DNA from: Actinobacillus indolicus | GTDB taxonomy: Bacteria; Pseudomonadota; Gammaproteobacteria; Enterobacterales; Pasteurellaceae | Length of the DNA: 64,000 bases | NCBI RefSeq assembly: GCF_004519515.1 | Contig: NZ_CP038145.1 | Location: 1,012,001 to 1,076,000 of the forward strand | Direction: 5' to 3' | Shown here: positions 51,901 through 57,786 of the stretch, in pieces | Layout: every line of letters starts with the position of its first letter | Numbering within the stretch: the stretch's first letter is position 1 | Position numbers and translations under genes: made by a program | The notes under the pieces: generated by a model | The model's input: the letters and a program-made list of their open reading frames with translations, nothing else | Database searches by the model: none | What the model was told of the DNA's origin: nothing

Positions 51901-54093
51901 TGTACTTTGCGATGTTGCCCCTGAACCGATTGCGGTTGCACCATCTTGGCTAGCCAAACTGCCCGAACCAATGGCGGTAGAATACTGTGCTTCAGCTTTG
52001 GACTCAAAACCAACAGCAACCGCTTGCTGTCCATTAGCAAGCGAACTCACACCATAGGCACTAGAACGATCGCCTAATGCACGGCTATTCACACCCACTG
52101 CCGTAGCAAATTGTGCCAGACCAGCATCTGCCGCTTGACCAATTGCCACACTTGCGTCTTTAGCTGTCGCCTTTGCACCGATTGCAATCGCTGTACCTAG
52201 ATTGACTTCATTACCATCACGCATGGTAGTTTTAGAAACAGACACGCCCGCCGCTGTCGCACTTTGACCGATAGCAATAGATGCTGGTTGCGATCCTTTA
52301 GATGCACTAGCACGAGCATTCTCACCAATTGCCACTGCACCATTTGCACCTTGTTGTGCATCTTCTCTATTTGCCGTATTTACATCATCCTCAAGGCCTG
52401 TTGCTGCGGCATTGGCACCAATCACAACGGCTGAACCTGTTGAGTTTGAGTTTTTACCAATTGCAATACCATTTTCAGAAATGGCTTTAGCTGCCACACC
52501 CGCAGTGATAGAAAACGCTCCTGTCGCACCTGCTTTATCTAGGATACGACCTTTGTTGGTGGTAGGGTCGCCGGCACCTTGATTGGCTTCATTCAGATTG
52601 GTATGGAAATAGATATTTGAAACTTGCTCGCCAAGTTTATACGCGACGGCATAAAGCTGTGAGCCGTTGATGGTATCTGTCGATGTCGCTGAAATCTCAC
52701 CAGGGGCAACATTGGTCAGCTGACGTTCTTTACCCTTGCTACCGATACTCACAATACCTGTCGCTGTACCATTGAATCCATCATAAACGATAGACGTACC
52801 ATCAGCGATATTTGGAATGGTAACACATGTGACTTGCGTATAATCTCGGTCAGTACTGCCCTCGCCCAAGATGACGCTATTTGGCTTGGTTGCGGTAACG
52901 TTGTTACCTAGCACCATTGTGTTGCTTGCAGTGGGTTGGATGATGTTATTATTACCCACGACCGCAACGTTTGATGCACCGATAGAGTTATGCGTACCAA
53001 GTGAATACGCATTGGTTGATGTGCCTTGAATACTTGATGCCGTACCGATAGCAGTAGAATTGACCGCACCTGGCATAATCATCGTGCCATCACCGATAGC
53101 CGTTGAGCTTACACCACCTGATGCGGCACCGTGACCGATAGCAATCGCATCTTCCTTAGTTGCTCCTGAACTATCACCGATAGCGATAGCACCTGATGCA
53201 TTAGCCGTTGAGCTGACACCAGATGCGACTGAGTTATTACCTGATGCATTTGATTTAAAACCTGATGCTGTTGCATTAGTACCTTCTGCTTTGGCTTGTG
53301 CACCCGTTGCTGTGGCTTTTTCACCTGCCAAAGATTGAGCACCCGAAGCCGTACCGTCACGACCTTTGACATCGGCATGATAACCAACTGCCGTACCTTC
53401 ATCGCCTGTAACAATGGTTTCTTTACCAACCGCCGTTGAGCCCCAACTATTCGCTTGTGCTTTACCACCGATAGCATTTGAGTAGTCGGCTAAGGCTTTG
53501 GCTTGCACACCTGTTGCGGTTGACCATTTTCCTGTCGCATGTGCATCTTGACCAGTTGCTACAGAAGCATATTGCATTGCTTTAGCATTTTGACCTACAG
53601 CAGTTGAGAAAATCACCGCCTCAGCTGAATTACCTACTGCTGTTGCTTGCTGTCCATATGTTCTAGCTTCTGCACCTAAAACAGATGAACTTTTTTCAAT
53701 GCTATCTCCATCTTGAATGCTTGCAGCCCCACCAGGTACCAACGTTGACGCTTTAGGGCTACTGCTAACATCTGAAAGCTTTAAAGTCTGTGCGTTTGTA
53801 CCATAAGCAACTGTACTTTCGCCAATAGATTTAGAGCCTGAACCAATAGCAGTTCCTTTAATAGACCACTGATTATCAATTGTGCCGTATATCGGCGCAT
53901 ATGTAACCACCGCCGCCTGTGCCTGTCCACCAATCACTGCACCACCAACAGTTGCTAGAGCCACTGCGTTTTTAACTAATGAAATACGCTTATCTGTTTG
54001 AGAAGACGATTTTCCCTTCGACCTCGTTAATTCCGACACAACGTCAAAACGTTGTGTTGTGTGATTCCAAATAACCTTAAAGATTTTATTCAT
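42958..54093 (-). CDS. giant trimeric autotransporter adhesin (YadA/Hia-like)
   Basis: This 3711-residue surface protein has every part of the family: an extended signal peptide (MNKIFKVIWNHTTQRF, then a hydrophobic stretch ending AQA near 60), YadA-type left-handed beta-roll heads (about 75-450 and 515-1095) each closed by a neck (QLTNVAPGEIS near 456; RRIQNVAAGEIS near 1100, both with TxxxINGSQLYAV), a very long stalk of repeated modules (about 1130-3610), and a C-terminal YadA anchor of about 95 residues ending GGVGVGYQW. Five stalk modules share a GVAT-x-DV-x-x-A-x-N core followed by an aromatic and a V. The second head is interrupted by a coiled-coil insertion (about 838-917). It is expected to trimerise and mediate adhesion. 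I found no uptake signal core inside the gene. Confidence 0.95.
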   Translation of the reverse strand: MNKIFKVIWNHTTQRFDVVSELTRSKGKSSSQTDKRISLVKNAVALATVGGAVIGGQAQAAVVTYAPIYGTIDNQWSIKGTAIGSGSKSIGESTVAYGTNAQTLKLSDVSSSPKASTLVPGGAASIQDGDSIEKSSSVLGAEARTYGQQATAVGNSAEAVIFSTAVGQNAKAMQYASVATGQDAHATGKWSTATGVQAKALADYSNAIGGKAQANSWGSTAVGKETIVTGDEGTAVGYHADVKGRDGTASGAQSLAGEKATATGAQAKAEGTNATASGFKSNASGNNSVASGVSSTANASGAIAIGDSSGATKEDAIAIGHGAASGGVSSTAIGDGTMIMPGAVNSTAIGTASSIQGTSTNAYSLGTHNSIGASNVAVVGNNNIIQPTASNTMVLGNNVTATKPNSVILGEGSTDRDYTQVTCVTIPNIADGTSIVYDGFNGTATGIVSIGSKGKERQLTNVAPGEISATSTDTINGSQLYAVAYKLGEQVSNIYFHTNLNEANQGAGDPTTNKGRILDKAGATGAFSITAGVAAKAISENGIAIGKNSNSTGSAVVIGANAAATGLEDDVNTANREDAQQGANGAVAIGENARASASKGSQPASIAIGQSATAAGVSVSKTTMRDGNEVNLGTAIAIGAKATAKDASVAIGQAADAGLAQFATAVGVNSRALGDRSSAYGVSSLANGQQAVAVGFESKAEAQYSTAIGSGSLASQDGATAIGSGATSQSTLAIALGKGSLVHSGADRSMSIGDMSEAHATATIAQGYYAIGKGADGVAIGTASRNFGANSTAVGSRARGTGASASAFGHQSHATGDNTTAVGRLAIASGANGIAIGQSSLAGIAKADVDAFTKAQNDLFTNERSTRVAQGKLAEAIAKNDTPNITKYQTELNGLTAAVSSLEQAFATAKTKLDTAKADTIAIGTSTKALGTESIAIGKSSNVTGNQSIAVGVGHTVEADNAGAFGDPSHLTAEAIGSYAVGNNNTITSANTFVLGSGIGRSSTDLAVDSAEGTVANSVYLGNESEVTKGVGLVGTDGVGTLKTWDKDQQSGATATTAGAGGTVSTAKVGGITYGTASIGGQAFAGATSDGAVSVGSSGAERRIQNVAAGEISKTSTDAINGSQLYAVAHQASKPITFKANSNKDTLNATMNFASENGLERVLGDEIVIKGANGNIPNLSRNSDAATAGTYSARNVQTVVDDQGVQIQIATNPIFDSVQFGSNSGPKITNEGTGSIKVGSSSGSPVKITNVAAGSQPNDAVNLSQLNATSASVEAGDNTHVKVTDSAIGGKIYTVHADKAVVQGGNGVDVAANTVTNQANGTKTTTYTVTAKVDDTTIGVTSDGKLYSKVVDTDTNTDTSAHVKAADGSLVTVTKADATRADGITQITDYTVDITKGAFNGVTTAGKLNADGTTAGVATVADVITAVNSGFWTANVDGNTKVADVKFGDSVNFADGNVTDAKLAADGKSVTFDVKTDGTTIKTEGGQLSVNVDNLPKAVVAEGSNVKVKADTQGTTTTYTVHADKSVVAPAAGTTSVTVTPSEQVDQTTGSKTTTYNVDLSAETKAQIAKVETVVAGDSGLVTVDDSAVNTSTGKEFKVDIAKGTFNNPSTTGELAAGNTGVATVADVVDAVNKGFLTTKVAGNQVEQVGFGDDINFVNGAGTTARIVDGVNGDKGITFDANLVSSDSSITIADKDGAKNLTVNTGVSRVEDGGKAVTTDGDQVANLGDVVETINKTSWKVNSTAQTGGEGTYTANEESKINAGDTLNIDAGKNIKISGAGNTLLVETKDDVTFDEVTTRNLTATGDTVVKNFTVQPQSTINMGNNQIKGVAEGTEGTDAVNVDQLKREVATAKAVEKVTADTSADNIATVTQKSGKPAGEANEEYVVSVSKAAVKTAAQEAIEVVGDAKAITVDKTDVGGVETFKVNYNGAEAAKTTPLTYKANGENRQTVNLSEGLNFTNGDKTVATVGADGKVSFDLSNEAKTQLAKVETVVAGDSGLVTVNDTAVNTSGGKEFKVDIAKGTFNAQTANGALGDVTNTNGVATVADVVSAVNSGYWTAKVDGAEYSKVKFGDSVNFIDGAATNAKVGTDGITFDVKTDGTTIKVDNQGNLAVNTDGLASTEVVSGKNTTVTPTVTGNKTTYKVDATKTTVTAATDGKVEITGGTEDPNGVINYTVGLDAATKNIINNAVVDVVDTDTVDLTKTADNKIQADVKTTTLTAVAAGADKAGQVNAPVADDAKKLVNAQDLATVINNSGWNVKGDVVDGGMKKGTHATTLINPGETVTLRAGKNLALDQATDVFTYSLQDDISLNSVTTVDLTATGTTTVNDFTVKPNSAVDMGGNTLTNVGTGGDTDTNGANIGDIKRIAAKSVEKVVLDNTVADNIATVNTESGDAAGNAGETYKVGVSKQAVKTAAKEAINVTGTAPISVAKTDEGGVDTYTVKFDGTKAAESIPLTYKANGVDKQTVSLKDGLNFTDGDKTVATVGVDGKVSFDLSDEAKEQLAKEESVSTGTPDLLTVTKDKLNDTKGQNYKVDVVKGVFNTVTNPTGSIAAPTKDGVATTNDVVNAINQGYWTAQVGGTTLKPVHFGDTLNFVNGNGTKAVAKEGAVSYDVNLVSTDSTVTFAPGADGAVDIKVNTANLPKTVVKAGSGPVKVDAEGNNYTVSVNTTTITPSADQNTNGSVGGATDPSAVMTAGDVITTIKNAGFKLTASANGGAETGSTVDSEVINPGDTVDMAAGKNLVVKQEANGKITYATADVVSFTDVNTNNLTATGNTKVNNFAVGAGSTVDMGGNQINNVGAGVEDGDAVTIAQLKANTTKVVAGDNIAGVETSKDANGVTYTINAKGAEVAQGDGITVTATPNADTNVTTYTVALDQATKDKLAEETVVDATGLATVKASKTGATTTYTVNVEQGEFGSVTTDGELVADKDGVATVNDVVKAVNEGYWTAKVDGTEHSKVKFGDAINFANGKGTDANVTAEGSITFDVKTDGTTIKLDKDGNLTVNTDNLPKTKLVNGKNTTVEGTGTDADPYKVNVQGNLADITSISNGDTTIKLGDATVNVGGATITNVANGTKPGDAVNYEQLQASQEEVVSTDKSVTITEGKTANGAKKFDLSVTTDGTTIIKGTNGELKVSTTDLTNTPEGKVNVPTGAEANKLATASDIATAINDSGFTVKANGDAGELVNPGDVVEFKNGKNINITRDGSVFTVKTVDTPVFSSVQFNANGPIIKADASNNINIGKADGSATKITNVAEGTADNDAVNVKQLKDAVAANKTEIKAGDNVNITGDGSKDKPYVINAKDTTATASVKAGSSEFLTVTANGAVTANGTTTIDYAVGLTDKAKAVLNNAATKVEDTHTVNLTKTGDTIKADVIATDGKGTTANVTSKGLTFDVKIDGDTITFDNNGNLTVNTANLATTKLADGKNTKVTGKGSESDPYKVNVEGDLKDISSISNGDTSIKLGDATVNVGGATISNVKAGEKDGDAVNVSQLNETNQGWTITTSGNTDSKGVSSQVKLGKSAKPAEKTVTISGGKNIKVKQEGNTVSVATSDTPTFESVTVGGDKGVTVTSTTSKLDGKKELSVGTADAPTRITNVAPGVKDTDAVNVSQLKQVQGNVNAVNRKVDKLDKRVRGIGASSAAASSLPQVYIPGKSMVAAAAGGYDGASAVAVGYSRASDNGKLILKLQGTANSQGHVSGGVGVGYQW

Positions 54094-54477
54094 GAAAACT
54101 CCCCTTGTTGAAACTTATTCAAGTTTGTATTTTATAAAAATGACACTTTATATTAAAAAGCGTCATTATTTTAAAAAAATAAAGTACAATTAACAACCAA
54201 ATAAAAGTCACAAAAGAAACCAATAAAACTCTAAAAACAAACCAAAAAAGCACAAAAAAAAAACACAATTAGCAAAAAAAACAGAATCAACCGTTTAAAA
54301 ACAATAATTTATATAATATCCACAATAAATATGGTAAAAAAACAAAGGTTGTTTAAGATCAAAAAAGCATAGATACAAACCACACCAACATTACAAAATT
54401 TACACAAAATCACTTAAATTAATCAAGTAGTCGCCTAATAATTAGGCTATGATAATAAGCATAATAAAGGAGAAACC
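54094..54477. promoter_or_regulatory. AT-rich divergent control region of the adhesin and the barrel gene
   Basis: The 384 bases contain no gene. On the adhesin side there is a ribosome site (AAGGGGAG) and a TATAAA-like -10 (complement near 54129-54135). The region has many A runs, one of ten A at 54254-54263. On the barrel-gene side a perfect palindrome GCCTAATAATTAGGC (near 54432-54446) and TATGATAAT lie upstream of ribosome site AAAGGAG. Promoters could not be fixed with confidence. Confidence 0.45.
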
Positions 54478-55431
54478 ATGAAACATTCATATTCAGTAAT
54501 CTCTTTGATGATATTGTTTGGCACCTACTCGAATATCAGTTATGCAAATACTACATGGGCAGATAAACAACATTCCACGATCAAAGAGAGTTTGCATTCT
54601 TGGTCTAATACCATAGATAGCTGGCTGGGTACACCTGATCCATCTCAACCTGCCTCTGCGAGCATTCGTATCATGTTAGATAATGAATGGAATCATTATG
54701 ATGGCTATTCGATTAAACCCCGTATTCGAGGCAAAATTAAATTGCCCACGCTAAAACAGCACTTAAGTGTTGTCTTTGGTGATGAAGACTTAGATAACCA
54801 ATCTCGAGATAAAAACCAACTTCACCGCAACTATAAAATACCGTTAGAACAAGATAAAAAATATGACGGTAAGCAAAGCCGTGATGATAATGCCTCTCTG
54901 GCACTTCGTTGGTCTAAAGAAACGGATAGACTTGGTATTGAAACGGATATTGACTTAGGGATTCGTTCTGGGGCAGATATTTTTGTGAGAGCGAAAGCCG
55001 CAAAAACATGGAAATATGATGAGCAATATTCTACACGCCTAGAACAAATCTACCGTTATGGGATAAATAGTAAACATTATTTACGTACGAACTTAGAAAA
55101 TAAATATCAACGCACTGATATTACCTTTATTAATAATCATACATTCCTAGAATATACGCATGATATTGATGAAAAACTATTTTGGGGAAACAGTCTTTAT
55201 CAACAACATGATTTTGTCGGGCATAAACGTTTAAATTATGGATTATTTGTTGGTGGGGAGATTAATCGTAAAAAAGTGGATGTCCATTATTATGGGCCTT
55301 TTATTAACTGGCGTCAGCCGATATTAAGAGAATGGCTTTTTATTCAACCTGAAGTCCATTATTACAATAATAAAAAGTTGGATAGAAAACATCACTTAGG
55401 TGCCTTCTTCCGTATTGAAGCGATTTTTTAA
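54478..55431 (+). CDS. uncharacterised outer-membrane beta-barrel protein divergent from the adhesin
   Basis: This 317-residue protein has a signal peptide (1-23, ending SYA), a short helical segment, then alternating amphipathic strands rich in Tyr, Trp, Arg and Asp, and ends in a C-terminal Phe (RIEAIF), the usual recognition residue for BAM. I do not recognise a named family. It faces the giant adhesin gene over a 384-base control region, which suggests a shared function or regulation, but no known adhesin-export partner of this type is established. A terminator follows. Confidence 0.75.
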   Translation: MKHSYSVISLMILFGTYSNISYANTTWADKQHSTIKESLHSWSNTIDSWLGTPDPSQPASASIRIMLDNEWNHYDGYSIKPRIRGKIKLPTLKQHLSVVFGDEDLDNQSRDKNQLHRNYKIPLEQDKKYDGKQSRDDNASLALRWSKETDRLGIETDIDLGIRSGADIFVRAKAAKTWKYDEQYSTRLEQIYRYGINSKHYLRTNLENKYQRTDITFINNHTFLEYTHDIDEKLFWGNSLYQQHDFVGHKRLNYGLFVGGEINRKKVDVHYYGPFINWRQPILREWLFIQPEVHYYNNKKLDRKHHLGAFFRIEAIF

Positions 55432-55436
55432 TGACA

Positions 55437-55459
55437 AGGGTGGGCATTTCGCCCACCCT
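55437..55459 (+). terminator. terminator after the barrel gene
   Basis: AGGGTGGGC (55437-55445) and GCCCACCCT (55451-55459) pair perfectly around ATTTC; the following bases are A/T-rich with a weak T run. Confidence 0.75.
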
Positions 55460-55518
55460 AAATTTGTTTGCCTTAAGAAAGCACCCTTTGCAAAAAAAGG
55501 GTGAGATCTCACCGCTTG

Positions 55519-56136
55519 TTATGCTTTTAAACCTTCCTGAATGCGTACAGCATCCACGCCTTTATCTGCTTCCACACGCTCGATAAATGACTTGAAGTGA
55601 GTGAGATGACTAACATCCAACCCAACACGTTTCGCCCAACCTAACATGGTGTAGAGATACACATCCGCCACGCAGAGACGCTCGCCAAAAAATGCATGGT
55701 GCTCTAAGTGATCGTTCGCAATTTCTAACATGCTTAACACGTTGTCCGCCGCATTTTGACGAATTTCTGCCGTTAAGGCTTCGTTTCCTTGTGCATAAGG
55801 TGGTAAGCGGAAAAACGGGGTAAAGGCTTTATGTACATCTGAATTGAAGAAAGATAACCAACGCATTGCTTTGGCTTTGTCTTGCGCTGTATCACTACCA
55901 AACAGTTTCGCTTCAGGATGAAGGTTATCGAGGTAAGTTAAGATCGCAATGTTTTGTGATAGTGCGAAATCACCATCCACTAAAAGCGGTACCGCACCTT
56001 GCGGGTTTAATGCCAGGTATTCAGGTGATTTAATTTTGTCACGACTGACCGCTTCCGCTTCGTAGGGTTGGCCAATCCATTCTAACGCTGTATGTGGAAC
56101 AAATGAGCAAGCGCCCGGGAGATAATAAAGTTTCAT
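55519..56136 (-). CDS. glutathione S-transferase (beta-class, GstA-like)
   Basis: GSTs conjugate or reduce electrophiles with glutathione. From ATG 56136 the protein is 205 residues, with MKLYYLPGACS at the start (C10 and S11 as in beta-class enzymes) and the NPQGAVPLL glutathione-site turn. I rejected the in-frame start at 56181, which overlaps lysA; AGGA lies eight bases before 56136. It follows lysA by 17 bases. An uptake signal core overlaps the stop codon (55511-55519). Confidence 0.9.
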   Translation of the reverse strand: MKLYYLPGACSFVPHTALEWIGQPYEAEAVSRDKIKSPEYLALNPQGAVPLLVDGDFALSQNIAILTYLDNLHPEAKLFGSDTAQDKAKAMRWLSFFNSDVHKAFTPFFRLPPYAQGNEALTAEIRQNAADNVLSMLEIANDHLEHHAFFGERLCVADVYLYTMLGWAKRVGLDVSHLTHFKSFIERVEADKGVDAVRIQEGLKA

Positions 56137-56153
56137 ACTATTTTTCCTATGTA

Positions 56154-57404
56154 TTAAGGTAATAATTTTTCTAAACGCCATAACTCTTCAAAGCTGGCGC
56201 GAGATTTAATGAGATGAGCATTATTGCCATCTACCATCACTTCTACGGCTTGTGGGCGCGAATTGTAAGTTGATGACATGGTTGCACCATAAGCTCCAGC
56301 CGAACGCATAGCAATCAGATCGCCTTCAGCAATGGACAGCTCTCGCTGTTTCCCTAAGAAATCCGAGGTTTCGCAAATTGGGCCTACAACATCATATACG
56401 GCTTTTTCACGTACAAGCGATGGGTTGACTTCAATAATTTGCATATAGGCTTCATATAACGCAGGGCGGATCATGTCGTTCATCCCTGTATCCACAATCG
56501 CAAATCTACGGTCTTCATTCTGTTTGATGTACTCGACTTTCGTCACCAAAATCCCTGCATTTGCAGTAATCGCCCTGCCCGGTTCTAAAATGATTTCGAG
56601 ATTTGGGTACGCTTTGAGTTTATCAAGTAATGCCGCTACATATTCTGTTGGATGTGGAGGCGCTTCATTGGTGTAAGTCACCCCTAAACCACCACCAAGA
56701 TCGAGATGATGTAATTCAATGCCATCTTGTTTCAACTGTTCCATCAGCACAATAACACGGTCAGTCGCATCTAAAAACGGCTGTAATTCGGTTAATTGCG
56801 AGCCGATATGGCAATCCATACCTGTGATTTTGACATTCGGTAAGGTTTTAGCAAAGCGATACACTTCACGAGCTTCTTTCACGCTGACACCGAATTTATT
56901 CTCTTTTAACCCTGTTGAGATATAAGGGTGGGTTTTAGCATCAACATCGGGATTGACACGCAATGAGATAGGCGCAATTTTGCCAAGTTGCCCTGCGACT
57001 TCGTTAATGCGTTTTAATTCAGAAACTGATTCCACGTTAAAGCAACGAATTCCTACTTCTAACGCGCGGGCAATCTCGCTGTGAGATTTTGCCACACCAG
57101 AGAAAACCACTTTGCTTGCCTCTCCGCCTGCGGCTAAGACACGTTCTAATTCACCTTGCGACACAATATCAAAGCCAGATCCTAAACGCGCCATCACGTT
57201 CAATAAGGCAATGTTAGAATTAGACTTTACCGCAAAGCAAATTAAGTGTGGATGAGTGCCAAAAGCATTGTCAAACGCGTGCCAATGGCGTTCAAGCGTC
57301 GCTCTTGAGTAAATATAAGCTGGTGTGCCGTGTTGTGCAATGATGTCGCTAATCGCCACATCTTCTGCGAAAAGCTGTTGATTTTTATAGTTAAAATAAT
57401 CCAT
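56154..57404 (-). CDS. lysA: diaminopimelate decarboxylase
   Basis: LysA makes lysine from meso-diaminopimelate. The 416-residue fold-type III PLP enzyme has the cofactor lysine K60 in FAVKSNSN, the glycine-rich HLDLGGGLG phosphate site, EPGRAI, and the active-site CETSDF. It follows the lipoprotein gene lptM by 65 bases and is probably in one transcript with it and the GST gene. Confidence 0.96.
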   Translation of the reverse strand: MDYFNYKNQQLFAEDVAISDIIAQHGTPAYIYSRATLERHWHAFDNAFGTHPHLICFAVKSNSNIALLNVMARLGSGFDIVSQGELERVLAAGGEASKVVFSGVAKSHSEIARALEVGIRCFNVESVSELKRINEVAGQLGKIAPISLRVNPDVDAKTHPYISTGLKENKFGVSVKEAREVYRFAKTLPNVKITGMDCHIGSQLTELQPFLDATDRVIVLMEQLKQDGIELHHLDLGGGLGVTYTNEAPPHPTEYVAALLDKLKAYPNLEIILEPGRAITANAGILVTKVEYIKQNEDRRFAIVDTGMNDMIRPALYEAYMQIIEVNPSLVREKAVYDVVGPICETSDFLGKQRELSIAEGDLIAMRSAGAYGATMSSTYNSRPQAVEVMVDGNNAHLIKSRASFEELWRLEKLLP

Positions 57405-57426
57405 TTAAAATATCCGAGTTGTGTTT

Positions 57427-57471
57427 ACAAGCGGATAGATTTTGCAAAAAATTTGCAAAATCTGACCGCTT
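57427..57471. other. facing uptake-signal pair between lptM and lysA
   Basis: ACAAGCGGA at 57427-57435 and GACCGCTT near 57464-57471 form an inverted pair with two TTTGCAAA-like blocks between. Its edge overlaps the lptM stop codon. The stem could reduce read-through into lysA. Confidence 0.65.
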
Positions 57472-57580
57472 ATTGAGTTTGAGTCTGTTCTGTTTTTTCA
57501 GGGAAATAGAGTGGGCCTTTTACGCCACACGCGGTTAAGCCTAAGCTTGCGATCAGCATAACGAATGCAATTTTTTTCAT
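57470..57580 (-). CDS. lptM: LPS-assembly lipoprotein LptM (YifL)
   Basis: This 36-residue lipoprotein precursor was found by reading the minus strand directly. It has a signal sequence and lipobox LTAC with C18 followed by the family's GVKGPLYFP. LptM binds and helps mature LptD in E. coli. A strong ribosome site (GGAGG) lies just before ATG 57580. lptM upstream of lysA is the usual order in many gammaproteobacteria. Confidence 0.9.
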   Translation of the reverse strand: MKKIAFVMLIASLGLTACGVKGPLYFPEKTEQTQTQ

Positions 57581-57640
57581 AGTCACCTCCAAATTGGAAA
57601 GATTGGATTGTACGCTAGAACAAAATAGGACGCAAAGAAA

Positions 57641-57671
57641 AAGCCGTCTGAATATAAAATCCAGACGGCTT
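57641..57671 (-). terminator. terminator downstream of the glycosyltransferase gene
   Basis: AAGCCGTCTG (57641-57650) pairs perfectly with CAGACGGCTT (57662-57671). On the minus strand it is followed by TTTTTC. It probably ends the rimO-ngt transcript. Confidence 0.88.
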
Positions 57672-57687
57672 ACGAAGAATAAAGATA

Positions 57688-57750
57688 TTATTTACCGACT
57701 TGGCTACCGATAACACCACCAAATATAGCTTCACATAATGTCCAATTACA
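57688..57750 (-). pseudogene. remnant of a glycine-zipper lipoprotein-like gene (3' end only)
   Basis: Just before the terminator a reading frame on the minus strand ends ...LCEAIFGGVIGSQVGK, then stop. A TAA-TAG pair sits 21 codons upstream, so no start exists. The GGVIGxxxG pattern resembles the end of glycine-zipper membrane proteins (SlyB/PcP type). It looks like a deleted gene whose terminator survived. Confidence 0.4.
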
Positions 57751-57786
57751 TTACTAGTGCGCTTTGATAAATATTATACTCCTTTC

